In this document: in pieces, positions 37,512 to 46,584 of the stretch
How positions within the stretch are numbered: the stretch's first letter is position 1
Layout of the letters: the number at the start of each line of letters is the position of its first letter
Source of the DNA: Pantoea wallisii
Lineage (GTDB): Bacteria; Pseudomonadota; Gammaproteobacteria; Enterobacterales; Enterobacteriaceae
NCBI RefSeq assembly: GCF_002095485.1
Contig: NZ_MLFS01000001.1
Location: forward strand, 62,001-126,000
Length of the DNA stretch: 64,000 nucleotides
Direction: 5' to 3'
Notes under the pieces: model-generated
Told to the model about the DNA's origin: nothing
Seen by the model: only the letters and a program-made list of their open reading frames with translations
Database searches by the model: none
Translations under genes and position numbers: made by a program

Positions 37512-38462
37512 ATGTTTGCAGGAGTAGTGTTTGCGCTGGCAGCGGGCCTGATGTGGGGCATGATCTTTGTGGGCCCGCTATTCATCCCCGATTATCCCGG
37601 CACGTTACAATCCGCCGGACGCTATGTGGCGTTCGGCCTCGTCGTGCTGCCGCTGGCATGGCTTAGCCGTCGACGTCTTAAACAGCTGGCACGTGAGGAT
37701 TGGATTGAGGCGATAAAACTGTCGCTAATCGGTAATCTGCTCTATTACGCCTGTCTTGCCAGCGCGATTCAACGCACCGGAGCACCTGTTTCCACCATGA
37801 TCATCGGCACACTGCCGGTGGTGATTACGGTAACGGCCAATCTCTGCTACGGGCATCTGGAAGGGCGCTTGCCCTGGGGGAAGCTGATGCCTGCGCTGGT
37901 GATCATTGCCGCAGGTCTTGGCTGCGTTAATGCTGCTGAACTGCACGGACAGCAGGCTGATTTCGATCCTGTTCGCTACCTGAGCGGGCTGGTACTGGCC
38001 GTGATGGCCGTTGCGTGCTGGACCTGGTATCCACTGCGCAATGCGCGCTGGTTGCGACAGCATCCGCAGCATAAGCCCTCAAGCTGGGCGACAGCGCAGG
38101 GGCTGGTGACGCTGCCGCTGGCGCTGGTGTTCTATTTACTGGTCTGCGTACAGATTCACTGGCAGCAGCCCGATTTTGCTTTGCCGTTTGGTCCGCAGCC
38201 CTATCGCTTTGTGCCGCTAATGCTACTCATCGGTTTGCTCTGTTCGTGGCTGGCGGCACTGTGCTGGAATGCTGCCAGTCAGCGCCTGCCTACCGTCGTT
38301 ATGGGGCCGCTGATTGTCTTCGAAACGCTGGCAGGGCTGATGTGGACATTTATCTACAGGCAGAGCTGGCCGCCGTTGTTAACCAGTATCGGTATTGGCT
38401 GTCTGATCGTCGGCGTCATTTACGCAATGCGTATCAAACCGCAGCTGCCAGCAGCACATTAA
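37512..38462 (+). CDS. DMT (EamA) family transporter
   Basis: A 316-residue inner-membrane protein with ten helices in two EamA halves. The N-terminus FAGVVFALAAGLMWGMIFVGPLF, the mid helix IQRTGAPVSTMIIGTLPVVITV and the late QRLPTVVMGPLIVFETLAGLMWTFIY fit the drug/metabolite exporter family. GAGGAAG lies 8 bases upstream. It follows the AraC-type gene by 73 bases, so coregulation is likely. Substrate unknown. Followed by a perfect terminator. Confidence 0.85.
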   Translation: MFAGVVFALAAGLMWGMIFVGPLFIPDYPGTLQSAGRYVAFGLVVLPLAWLSRRRLKQLAREDWIEAIKLSLIGNLLYYACLASAIQRTGAPVSTMIIGTLPVVITVTANLCYGHLEGRLPWGKLMPALVIIAAGLGCVNAAELHGQQADFDPVRYLSGLVLAVMAVACWTWYPLRNARWLRQHPQHKPSSWATAQGLVTLPLALVFYLLVCVQIHWQQPDFALPFGPQPYRFVPLMLLIGLLCSWLAALCWNAASQRLPTVVMGPLIVFETLAGLMWTFIYRQSWPPLLTSIGIGCLIVGVIYAMRIKPQLPAAH

Positions 38463-38477
38463 TAGCCACCGGTATAA

Positions 38478-38509
38478 GGCTGCTGACGAATAGCGTCAGC
38501 AGCCTTTTT
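38478..38509 (+). terminator. Rho-independent terminator after the DMT transporter gene
   Basis: GGCTGCTGACG and CGTCAGCAGCC form a perfect 11-bp stem around AATAG, followed by TTTTTC. Confidence 0.92.
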
Positions 38510-39387
38510 CGTGTGTTTTTAGGAATTTGACCTGGTCGATTCGCTCCCTGCTTTGCCACATTTGTGCTCACAAAGAGAGTTGTTATAACCAACCCATGAG
38601 AAGCGAAGCGTCTTTTAATTACCTTTTTGCATAATTATCCCTGTCAGCGCTGCGCTTCTCTTCTGTAATTCAGCGTAAAAACCCCTTGTTACGTCTCAGG
38701 GTAGCGTTGATTACGCGCTTTTCTTCCCCTTAATGTGCATTTTTCTGCCAGGAAAATAGCGGTTATGACGTCTTTTTATTGCCATTTGGCACTGAAAACT
38801 ACGCCCGAAAAACCACTCAAGGCTTAAGCCATTCCGTCGCCATTAAGAAACTTTCCCGGGTCAGCCGACAAAAAAAGATTAAACGGAACGATGAATAAAC
38901 CGCGTTTATTTACCTTTATATACGGTTCAAACCCCCTTTAGTTTAAGTCTCATAAAGTTTCATGCCAGGAAGATTCCTGGTGCTGAATGGATTAAACATC
39001 GTTAAAGTTACCGAATAGTATGATCGTAAGCGGAGCGGCCAGATCCAGTTTAAAACAGAGGCAATGTGTGAGCGGTTACACTACGTTGTTCATGATTGCT
39101 TAACAGAATTATCTGCAAACAGGTCTGAGTATTAATATCGGTAAAGTAATAAGCGCAGCGCCAATCTCACCGAAATGAGATTGGGCTACGTCTGAACGGC
39201 ATGCAGAGCAAGACTTTTGCTGGTGTGAATCAATTTTACCGCAAAAAAAGAAGTAATTCCGCGATGATATTCATCAGGAAAAAGTGGTGCGAATCGTTAT
39301 GTTGTGAACGCCGAATTAATTGATCTTCATCTCTTCTGGTAAGAACAAATCTCAGCATTAAGTCAAATAACATTGGTCTCATTGGCG
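38510..39387. other. AT-rich intergenic region, no credible gene
   Basis: About 880 bases with stop codons in all frames and lower GC than the backbone. It contains one perfect dyad, CCAGGAA-GA-TTCCTGG (38965-38980), whose core resembles an RcsAB box (10 of 14 to TAAGAATATTCCTA). There is also a dyad CCAATCTCA-ccgaaa-TGAGATTGG near 39160-39183. I see no tRNA and no CRISPR. It may be decayed mobile DNA, given the transposase remnant that follows. Confidence 0.5.
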
Positions 39388-39783
39388 TTAGCGATTATCA
39401 GAACCGGAAGGATAGTGATAAACGCTACGGCTAATATCCAGTAAGCGGCAGCTGCGGCGCGTACCAATGTCGAAAGTGGTCTGCAGGAAGTTCACCGCCT
39501 GACGCTTTTCGTTAGTCGTGAAGAAGTTTTTCAGCACGCTCTGCAGCATCTCTTTGTCGGAGCTCAGGGCCTGCAGCTCACGCGTCAGGTTCTGCAGTTT
39601 ATCCTCCAACTCTTTGATTTTTCGTCCCTCTTCTGAAGAAAGCCCGGAAAACTTCTTCTTCCAGCTGTAGAAGGTAGCCTCCGAAATGCCCAGCTCTTCA
39701 CAAATCTCCCTGACTTTCACTCCCGTTTCAGAAGCTTTAATGGCATTTGTGATTTGCTCTTCGCTATATCGTGACTTTCTCAT
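39388..39783 (-). mobile_element. IS3-family transposase remnant (OrfA joined to the first part of OrfB)
   Basis: 131 residues from ATG 39783 (MRKSRYSEEQITNAIKASETG). Residues 1-45 are the Tnp_1/IS3 OrfA HTH. About 50-80 form a coiled coil (IKELEDKLQNLTRELQALSSDKEML). From about 88 the sequence is the OrfB N-terminus (TNEKRQAVNFLQTTFDIGTRRSCRLLDISRSVYHY). It stops before the DDE catalytic core, so it cannot transpose. OrfA and OrfB are joined in one frame instead of needing frameshifting. No terminal inverted repeats were found. Confidence 0.8.
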
Positions 39784-39807
39784 AAATGCTCTTACCTTTC
39801 TTATCAA

Positions 39808-40309
39808 TTAGTGGATGAGAATTACTGTATTAATATCTGGTACTGCAAAAACGGTATTAATGCAGTATTAAAGTGCGCGATTTGAATTGCGAGGGTTAAA
39901 TTAAGATATTTGGAATAAATATCATCATGGGATAAATCTTATTTTATTCTGAATGCCATTGAACGCCTTCCTGGCTTTAGGTTTTTGCGATAAATTCATT
40001 CCATCCCAAATGCAGAAAATACGACAACCATTGGAAATTCAGCATAGCCTGCTTGCAAATATTGCAGGATATGCCTCTAAGCTTTTGTCCTGAATCCAGG
40101 TTGAAATCGTTTACATCCCGAGCACTTCGCACCAGATTTAATCGGAATTTTCCTGAATGTATTCGCTAAATCCTGATGGAAGTCTCATTTTTCGGACCAG
40201 CATGGTTTGAAGTAATTAAATTTTGTCAGGCCCACTGCGCGCTTGTTAATTCATTTCAAGGACGTTGTACCGAAAGGCAGTCGCTGTACGTAATACTAAG
40301 GACCAGTCA
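39808..40309. other. AT-rich 500-base leader region upstream of the flippase gene
   Basis: No gene is visible. It contains the inverted repeat GATATTT-ggaat-AAATATC (39905-39923) and TCGGAATTTTCCTG (40142-40155), which matches an RcsAB box at 10 of 14 positions and lies 155 bases before the flippase start. A promoter for the flippase and ATP-grasp genes must lie here; no -35/-10 pair stands out. Confidence 0.5.
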
Positions 40310-41564
40310 ATGAAATTGAGCGTAATGTCTAATGCCGCCTGGATGATGTCTGAAAAGATCGTCTCGGTTTTTGGTGTTATCTTTGTGACCTCCTATGTGG
40401 CCAAGTCCTTTGGGCCCACGGTTTTTGGTCAAATGGCGTTTTCGACCTCGCTGTTCTCCATGGTGCAAACCGTGGCGATCTTCGGCACCGAAACCATTTT
40501 GTTTAAGCGCATCAGTAAAAGCGCGCCGAAAGGTCTGCGGCTGATGACGGTTGCCCGCACCATGCGGCTGGTGTTACTGCTGCTGACCTCTCTCCCGGTG
40601 TTGATTTGGGTCTGGTACAACATGCAGGAGAACTTCCTTGCGTTTGCACTGGCCTCGTTCATCTCGTCAGTGTTTGTTACTCAGGACACGTTCAGCGTTT
40701 ACAACAATGCGCGGCTGGCATCGCGCCTGAACACCGTGGCGAACTCGGCGGGCCTGCTGCTTGGCTTTGCCCTGAGCTTTACGATTGCCTGGTTGCACCT
40801 TAACCCGCTGTGGCTGACCGCATCTATCGTCGCCGTGACGCTGGTGCCGTATGTCATCAAGCGCGCCAGTTTATCGTGAAAACCAGGATTTGGCACCGCC
40901 GCAGGAGAAGCGTGGGACTTACCTGCGTTATCTGATGTATGCCGGACTGCCGCTGGCTATCTCCAGCATCTTTATCTCGGTTCAGGTAAAAGCTGCCCAG
41001 ATGTTCCTGGCAGGGATTGCGTCAGCACGCGATCTGGGGCTGTTCGCTGCCGCCAATACCATTTCGGCATCATGGATTTTTATCCCGGTTGCCATCATTA
41101 CCTCCTGCTTCTCGGAAATTTTCCGTGAGCGAGGAGAGGCCGCCATCAAGCTTACTGCGCGGCTGAACGGCTATGTCATGGGAGTTTCATTGTTGTTGTT
41201 AGCGGTGATCGCCTTATATGGCGAAAAGATCATCATCGCTTTATATGGTCATGAGTACACACAGTCCGGAAGTCTCATTACGTTACTGTCGTTAGCAACC
41301 TGCTGTTCGGCAATGGGGACCGTAGCCTATCGCTACATGGTTAAAGAGGGCGGGTTTAACTATCTGCTCAAAAAAATCATCTGTCTGATGGTGATAAGCC
41401 TGCCGCTGTCTTACTGGCTGATCCAGGACTACGGCATCATGGGTGCCGCCTGGAGCGTGTTTATCACTGAGCTGCTGTCCCTGACTGTAATGAATTACTT
41501 CTTTAAAAAAGGCGTCATCCAGAAGATTCAGGTTTCCTCACTCAACTACAAAACCTACAAATGA
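40310..41564 (+). pseudogene. Polysaccharide flippase (Wzx/MATE-like, oligosaccharide export), frameshifted
   Basis: Two consecutive frames give one polysaccharide-biosynthesis flippase of about 418 residues. ATG 40310 (AAGGA upstream) encodes MKLSVMSNAAWMMSEKIVSVFGVIFVTSYVAKSFGP and about six helices. The frame then ends at 40879. The second frame carries on from about 40865 (YRENQDLAPPQEKRGTYLRYLMYAGLPLAISS) with six more helices to 41564. The break between 40855 and 40878 needs one base removed or two added. Wzx-type proteins flip lipid-linked glycans across the inner membrane. The gene overlaps the start region of the ATP-grasp gene. Confidence 0.78.
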
Positions 41565-41572
41565 GGTCAGAT

Positions 41573-42523
41573 ATGGTCAGGTTGAAAGATGAACTCAGAA
41601 GAAGCGTACAGTACTTCATCAAGAAGATGCCCTGGGCTTACCAGGACCGCATCTACTATTTTCATAAATTCCGTAAGCTGCCGAACCTGCGCGAGCCAAA
41701 GGTGTTTAATGAGAAGGTACTGTACCGCAAATTTATCTACGGCGATTACCAGAACTATGGACGCCTGTCAGATAAGTACTCGGTGCGTGAATACATCGCC
41801 GAGAAAGTGGGCGACGAATATCTGATCCCGCTGGTGTATCAAACCAGCGATCCGCATTCGCTGCACACCTTGTCCAGCTGGAAGAACACGGTGATCAAGC
41901 CGAACCACGGCTCAAACATGGTGGAGATTCTGCTGGAAGAGCCGGATGCGCTGAAGAAGCAGCAGATCATCAGCGACTGCCACCGCTGGCTGAAAACTGA
42001 CTTCGCCAATGAAGCGCGTGAAATTCACTACCGCTACATCAAGCCACGCATTCTGGTGGAGAAGTACATTGGTGATGGTAAAAGTGCGCCGATCGATTAC
42101 AAGTTCCACATGTTCAATAAGCGCGACGGCAGCTTTGAGTATGTGCTGCAGGTGATCTATAACCGCTGTAATGCGCAGCTATCGATGAACTTCTACGTTA
42201 ATAACCTCAACGAGGCGTATCACAAAATTCGTGATACCGGGCTGGATGTGAAGCCGCTGCTGCCTCAGCTGCAACATGCGCTGGCGCTCAGCAAAAAGCT
42301 GGCGACGGATTTCGATTATGTGCGGGTTGACTGGTATATCGACGGTGAGCAGATCTACTTCGGTGAGCTGACCTTTACACCGGGCGCAGGTCTGGTAACC
42401 GGGTTAGATCGCGGGCTAAATCAGATGATGGGTGATATGTGGATTCAGGATCGTCGCGATACGCAGAGATCGGGCGTAACGGTACCGGAAGTTACGCTTC
42501 CCGCCGTATTGAAGAAAATTTGA
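41573..42523 (+). CDS. ATP-grasp protein of the TupA-like glycopolymer family
   Basis: A 316-residue soluble protein. The opening FIKKMPWAYQDRIYYFHKFRKLPNLREPKVFNEKVLYRK and the central NTVIKPNHGSNMVEILLEE, ILVEKYIGDGKSAPIDYKFHMFN and VRVDWYIDGEQIYFGELTFTPGAG are typical of TupA-like ATP-grasp enzymes (PF14305) found in capsule and O-antigen clusters, where they probably attach amino acids or other groups to glycans. An ATG at 41561 overlaps the flippase stop; ATG 41573 has GAGG at better spacing. Together with the flippase it forms a two-gene surface-glycan unit. Confidence 0.8.
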   Translation: MVRLKDELRRSVQYFIKKMPWAYQDRIYYFHKFRKLPNLREPKVFNEKVLYRKFIYGDYQNYGRLSDKYSVREYIAEKVGDEYLIPLVYQTSDPHSLHTLSSWKNTVIKPNHGSNMVEILLEEPDALKKQQIISDCHRWLKTDFANEAREIHYRYIKPRILVEKYIGDGKSAPIDYKFHMFNKRDGSFEYVLQVIYNRCNAQLSMNFYVNNLNEAYHKIRDTGLDVKPLLPQLQHALALSKKLATDFDYVRVDWYIDGEQIYFGELTFTPGAGLVTGLDRGLNQMMGDMWIQDRRDTQRSGVTVPEVTLPAVLKKI

Positions 42524-42542
42524 AATCACACAGCAAAATAAA

Positions 42543-42567
42543 AAACCCCGCTAAGCGGGGTTTTTTA
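42543..42567 (+). terminator. Rho-independent terminator after the ATP-grasp gene
   Basis: ACCCCGC-TA-AGCGGGGT-type stem followed by TTTTTTATT, 20 bases after the ATP-grasp stop. It can also serve the convergent yjcB gene. Confidence 0.9.
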
Positions 42568-42577
42568 TTGCCAGCGA

Positions 42578-42859
42578 TTAAGGCATCGGCCACTCGGCTG
42601 GGGTCTGACTCATGACATCAATGAATGCATTCTTACTGATTTCCATGAAGTTATTTACGTTCTCCATGCTCAGCGTAATACCCAGCAGGCCCGTGACAAA
42701 CCAGCAGGACAGGCCAACACCAATACCGCCGCACAGCAGTGCCATCACGTGATGGCTGTTCTGGCGCAGCCTGATTTTCATGGTGCTGGCGAAGAACATC
42801 AAAACCGCGCTGAGTAACTCCCAACGCATCACGATCAAACTGGTGGTCAACGTAGCCAT
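42578..42859 (-). CDS. yjcB: YjcB family membrane protein
   Basis: A 93-residue protein with two to three hydrophobic helices. MATLTTSLIVMRWELLSAVLMFFASTMKIRLRQ and the end QTPAEWPMP match E. coli YjcB in pattern and place (between ssb and soxS). Function unknown. ATG 42859 is chosen over an extended frame to 42868 to agree with E. coli. Confidence 0.85.
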   Translation of the reverse strand: MATLTTSLIVMRWELLSAVLMFFASTMKIRLRQNSHHVMALLCGGIGVGLSCWFVTGLLGITLSMENVNNFMEISKNAFIDVMSQTPAEWPMP

Positions 42860-43112
42860 CTGCAACAAACCTCTTGATATCAGTCATATCCCTGACACTC
42901 ATCGGACATCACTGGCGGCAAGGAAGGAAGGTCAGGGAGGCCCTTCTGCCGTCTTACAACAGATATTAAGTGTGACTTGGGTCACATTATATCACTGGAT
43001 TTTAAATTTTGAACAAAATTTATACCTGGTATGGTAGAGGGATTTTTATCGATAAGAGTAAAAAAGAGGCGGGAAAAGAGGGATGCGCCCGCAAGGGGCG
43101 CGACCTGAGAGG

Positions 43113-43538
43113 TTAGCGGACCGGGCAGCACTCGCCGGTGGTACGCTGAGCAAAGCTGGTTACGCTGTCGGCGCAGTCAAAGTTAACCAGGCGCGGGCGC
43201 TGCACCATCGACTGACGCCGCATCGTATGACGATAAGCAGTAGGCGTCTGCGAGAACTGCCGGCGGAACACGCGGGAGAAGGTCTGCTGTGAGTCATAAC
43301 CGTACTGCATCGCGATATCGAATACCGGCCGTTGCGTCTGGCGTAGCGCCTCAGCAGCCAGCGTGAGCCGACGTTCGCGTATATAGCCACCCAGCGTCTG
43401 TTTCGTCACGGAACGGAACATACGCTGCAGATGCCATTTTGAGTAGCCTGATTTGGCCGCAACTTCATCAATTGATAGTGCTTTATCCAGATTCTGATCG
43501 ATCCAGTTAGTCAGTGAATGAATGATTTCCTGTTGCAT
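43113..43538 (-). CDS. soxS: Superoxide response regulator SoxS with C-terminal extension
   Basis: 141 residues. The first 107 match SoxS of E. coli, which is the full length there: two HTHs, SIDEVAAKSGYSKWHLQRMFRSVTKQTLGGYIRERRL and VFDIAMQYGYDSQQTFSRVFRRQF. A 34-residue tail follows, with three Cys including the pair in TGECCPVR at the very end. Divergent from soxR with a perfect SoxR operator between them. The start at 43538 is the second of two ATGs, GAGG 5 bases upstream. The tail could be natural or due to an undetected frameshift near 43215. Confidence 0.88.
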   Translation of the reverse strand: MQQEIIHSLTNWIDQNLDKALSIDEVAAKSGYSKWHLQRMFRSVTKQTLGGYIRERRLTLAAEALRQTQRPVFDIAMQYGYDSQQTFSRVFRRQFSQTPTAYRHTMRRQSMVQRPRLVNFDCADSVTSFAQRTTGECCPVR

Positions 43539-43608
43539 CATAGCCTCATCCTTCTGAAGGGTGTCACCTGGTTGACGTTCGACGTTTTGTTGGGGTGCGA
43601 GTATAATT

Positions 43609-43626
43609 CCTCAAGTTAACTTGAGG
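43609..43626. promoter_or_regulatory. SoxR operator
   Basis: CCTCAAGTTAACTTGAGG is a perfect 18-bp palindrome, identical to the soxS operator of E. coli. It lies between the divergent soxS and soxR genes, 12 bases before the soxR ATG. Confidence 0.95.
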
Positions 43627-43638
43627 TAAAGAGCCCAA

Positions 43639-44115
43639 ATGAAAAAAGATCGCAATTACCCAAAACCGGTGCTGACACCGGGTGAAGTCGCGAAGCGGAG
43701 CGGCGTCGCGGTATCGGCGCTGCACTTCTATGAAACCAAGGGCCTGATATTCAGTACGCGCAACGGCGGGAACCAGCGGCGCTACAGCCGTGACGTACTG
43801 CGGCGCGTGGCGATCATTAAAATTGCCCAGCGCATCGGTATTCCGCTGGCGACGGTGAGCGACAGCCTGATGCATCTGCCGGCGAATAAGCGCATGTCCA
43901 CGCAGGCGTGGGATGCGCTGACGCAGCACTGGCGCGAGGAGCTGGATAAACGCATTGAGACACTAACGCGCCTGCGTAACGATCTGGATGGCTGCATCGG
44001 CTGCGGCTGCCTGTCGATGCGTGATTGCCCGCTGCGTAATCCGGGGGACCGTCTGGCGCAGCAAGGCTCCGGCGCGGTGTTACTCGATCCGGAGCAGGAC
44101 GAGGAGAAGCGTTAA
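43639..44115 (+). CDS. soxR: Redox-sensitive transcriptional activator SoxR
   Basis: A 158-residue MerR-family sensor. The winged HTH starts at [25 protein letters not shown], followed by the long dimerisation helix and the [2Fe-2S] motif [12 protein letters not shown] (CX2CXCX5C). Oxidation of the cluster by redox-cycling agents turns on soxS. Divergent from soxS, as in E. coli. Confidence 0.96.
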   Translation: MKKDRNYPKPVLTPGEVAKRSGVAVSALHFYETKGLIFSTRNGGNQRRYSRDVLRRVAIIKIAQRIGIPLATVSDSLMHLPANKRMSTQAWDALTQHWREELDKRIETLTRLRNDLDGCIGCGCLSMRDCPLRNPGDRLAQQGSGAVLLDPEQDEEKR

Positions 44116-44158
44116 TCCGCTATACTTGGCGAAACTACTCCGCAGCAAGGAACCGCGC

Positions 44159-44824
44159 ATGATCACTGTTCACCATCTGGAAAATTCCCGTTCGCACCGC
44201 GTTTTATGGCTGCTGGAAGAGCTGGCGGTACCGTACCAACTTAAACGATACCAGCGTGAAAATACGCTGCTGGCGCCCGACGAGTTAAAGAAGGTCCATC
44301 CGCTGGGAAAATCACCGGTAATCACGGATGGCAATCGCGTGGTGGCGGAGTCGGGGGCGATTCTGGAGTATCTGCAACTCCGCTATGACAGCGAGCATCA
44401 GCTGGCGCTCATTGATGAAGAGGAGCAGATTCAGGCGCGCTACTGGCTGCATTATGCGGAAGGATCGCTGATGCCCCTGTTGGTGATGAAGCTGGTATTC
44501 GGGCAACTGGGCAAAAAGCCCGTACCCTGGCTACTCCGTCCGGTGGGTGCCGTACTGAGCAAAGGGATACAGAGAGCCTGGCTGAACAAGCAACTGGCGC
44601 TCCATGGCCGCGTAATTGAGCAGCATCTCAGCCAGCACGACTACTTCGCCGGATCGCGCTTTAGCATCGCCGACGTGCAGATGAGCTTTCCGCTGCTGGC
44701 GCTACAGATGCGCGGTGGATTAAGTGATATGCCCGCCACGGCGCGCTGGCTGGAGACGATGCAGCAGCGCGCCGCCTGGCAGCGTGCACTGAAGCAGGGC
44801 GGTCCGATACAGTTCAGCAGCTAG
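44159..44824 (+). CDS. Glutathione S-transferase
   Basis: A 221-residue GST. The N-terminal thioredoxin-like domain (residues 1-80) has SRSHRVLWLLEELAVPY and the glutathione-binding VITDGNRVVAESGAILEYL. The all-helical C-terminal domain includes DYFAGSRFSIADVQMSFPL. ATG 44159 has AAGGA 8 bases upstream. It lies 43 bases after soxR on the same strand, so it may be expressed with it and serve oxidative-stress defence; that link is inference. Confidence 0.9.
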   Translation: MITVHHLENSRSHRVLWLLEELAVPYQLKRYQRENTLLAPDELKKVHPLGKSPVITDGNRVVAESGAILEYLQLRYDSEHQLALIDEEEQIQARYWLHYAEGSLMPLLVMKLVFGQLGKKPVPWLLRPVGAVLSKGIQRAWLNKQLALHGRVIEQHLSQHDYFAGSRFSIADVQMSFPLLALQMRGGLSDMPATARWLETMQQRAAWQRALKQGGPIQFSS

Positions 44825-44847
44825 CGTTATCACGCTTATTACGTTGT

Positions 44848-44872
44848 GGCGACCCGTCAGGGCCGCCATTGC
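44848..44872. repeat. REP-like hairpin, inverted copy of 48245-48269
   Basis: GGCGACCCGTCAGGGCCGCC (44848-44867) folds as GGCG-A-CCC-GTCA-GGG-C-CGCC. Its exact reverse complement is at 48250-48269; including flanks, 24 of 25 bases match. Located just after the GST stop. Confidence 0.7.
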
Positions 44873-44939
44873 CGCTCCACACCGGCGGCTTATGCTGCAC
44901 GCCTCTCGATTAATGGTTGAAAACACCACCCTAAACGCC

Positions 44940-45009
44940 AGATAATCGTTTGCCTTTTTTCCACGTCCCCCATTATGACGGGAATACGTGGCCGCGTAAT
45001 CGTTTGCCT
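44940..45009 (+). promoter_or_regulatory. Two PurR-like boxes upstream of ghxP
   Basis: AGATAATCGTTTGCCT (44940-44955) and GCGTAATCGTTTGCCT (44994-45009) share 13 identical bases. Each fits the PurR consensus ANGCAANCGNTTNCNT with two mismatches. They lie 142 and 88 bases before a purine-base permease gene, so purine repression is plausible. Confidence 0.5.
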
Positions 45010-45096
45010 GCTTTCTCACTGAGAAACCTTCACCAGGGCCATGGGCAAACGGCGGTCGCGCGGCGACTCACATCTTAAAAACACAGAGGAAATTTT

Positions 45097-46446
45097 ATGT
45101 CTGGCGAATCACGCCCGGCCAGTGGAAAACTGGACGCCTGGTTCCGCATTTCAGCACGCGGTAGCAGCGTGCGTCAGGAAGTGCTGGCGGGCCTCACCAC
45201 CTTTTTAGCGATGGTCTACTCCGTCATCGTGGTGCCTGGCATGCTGGGCAAAGCGGGCTTCTCACCGACGGCAGTGTTTGTGGCTACCTGCCTGGTCGCC
45301 AGCTTTGGTTCGATCATCATGGGCCTGTGGGCCAACCTGCCGATGGCGATTGGCTGCGCCATTTCACTGACTGCGTTCACCGCCTTCAGCCTGGTGCTGG
45401 GCCAGCACATCAGCGTGCCGGTCGCGCTGGGCGCTGTCTTCCTGATGGGCCTGCTGTTCACGCTGATCTCCGTGACCGGCATTCGCGCATGGATTTTGCG
45501 CAATCTGCCGATGGGCGTGGCGCACGGCACCGGCGTCGGCATTGGCCTGTTCCTGCTGCTGATCGCTGCGGATGGTATCGGCCTGGTGGTGAAAAACCCG
45601 GCGGCGGGTCTGCCGGTGGCGTTGGGTCACTTTACCTCGTTCCCGGTCATCATGGCGCTGATCGGTCTGGCAGCCATTTTTGGCCTGGAGAAGCGCCGCG
45701 TGCCGGGCGGCATCCTGCTGACGATTATTGCAATCTCGGTTATCGGGCTGATTTTTGACCCGGCGGTGAAGTATCAGGGACTGTTCGCCATGCCGAGCCT
45801 GAAAGATGCGAACGGACAGTCGGCGATGTTCAGCCTGGATATCATGGGCGCGCTGCAGCCGATGGTGCTTCCCAGCGTGCTGGCGCTGGTGATGACCGCG
45901 GTGTTTGATGCCACCGGTACGATTCGCGCCGTGGCCGGGCAGGCGAACCTGCTGGATAAACAGGGGCAGATCATCAACGGCGGACGCGCGCTGACCACGG
46001 ACTCCATTAGCAGCCTGTTTGCCGGTTTAGTCGGCGCATCCCCGGCGGCGGTCTATATTGAGTCGGCGGCCGGTACGGCAGCGGGCGGTAAAACCGGCCT
46101 GACGGCGATTGTGGTTGGCCTGCTGTTCCTGCTGATACTGTTTATGTCGCCGCTGGCCTGGCTGGTACCGGCCTACGCGACCGCGCCCGCCCTGATGTAT
46201 GTCGGCCTGCTGATGCTGAGCAACGTAGCAAAAATCGACTTTAACGATTTTGTCGATGCGATGTCCGGCCTGCTGACAGCGGTATTTATTGTGCTCACCT
46301 GCAACATCGTGACCGGCATCATGCTGGGCTTTGCCACGCTGGTGATTGGCCGCCTGTTTGCGGGTGAATGGCGTAAGCTGAACGTCGGTACGGTGGTGAT
46401 TGCTGTGGCGCTGGTGGCATTCTACGCGGGCGGCTGGGCCATCTGA
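45097..46446 (+). CDS. ghxP: Guanine/hypoxanthine permease (NCS2/AzgA family)
   Basis: A 449-residue inner-membrane permease with 14 helices, matching E. coli GhxP (YjcD) over the full length. It includes [25 protein letters not shown], the [54 protein letters not shown] block of the substrate site, and the end [17 protein letters not shown]. Proton-coupled uptake of guanine and hypoxanthine. AGAGGAAA lies just upstream. PurR-like boxes precede it. Confidence 0.95.
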   Translation: MSGESRPASGKLDAWFRISARGSSVRQEVLAGLTTFLAMVYSVIVVPGMLGKAGFSPTAVFVATCLVASFGSIIMGLWANLPMAIGCAISLTAFTAFSLVLGQHISVPVALGAVFLMGLLFTLISVTGIRAWILRNLPMGVAHGTGVGIGLFLLLIAADGIGLVVKNPAAGLPVALGHFTSFPVIMALIGLAAIFGLEKRRVPGGILLTIIAISVIGLIFDPAVKYQGLFAMPSLKDANGQSAMFSLDIMGALQPMVLPSVLALVMTAVFDATGTIRAVAGQANLLDKQGQIINGGRALTTDSISSLFAGLVGASPAAVYIESAAGTAAGGKTGLTAIVVGLLFLLILFMSPLAWLVPAYATAPALMYVGLLMLSNVAKIDFNDFVDAMSGLLTAVFIVLTCNIVTGIMLGFATLVIGRLFAGEWRKLNVGTVVIAVALVAFYAGGWAI

Positions 46447-46584
46447 CCGCAATCCGGGTGACGTTCCGGATTATTCTCTTTATCGCGCACGCCGCACATC
46501 GGGTTGCCCCGTTGCGCGGCGTTTTGTTTTACACTTTCCAGCGCAACACATCGCTCTAATGATTACGATTCGCCTAAGGAAAGC

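Noticed and set aside
38510-40309. Possible CRISPR array, tRNA or phage attachment site in the long AT-rich gap
   Set aside because: No regularly spaced repeats, no tRNA-like cloverleaf and no flanking direct repeats could be found by eye.
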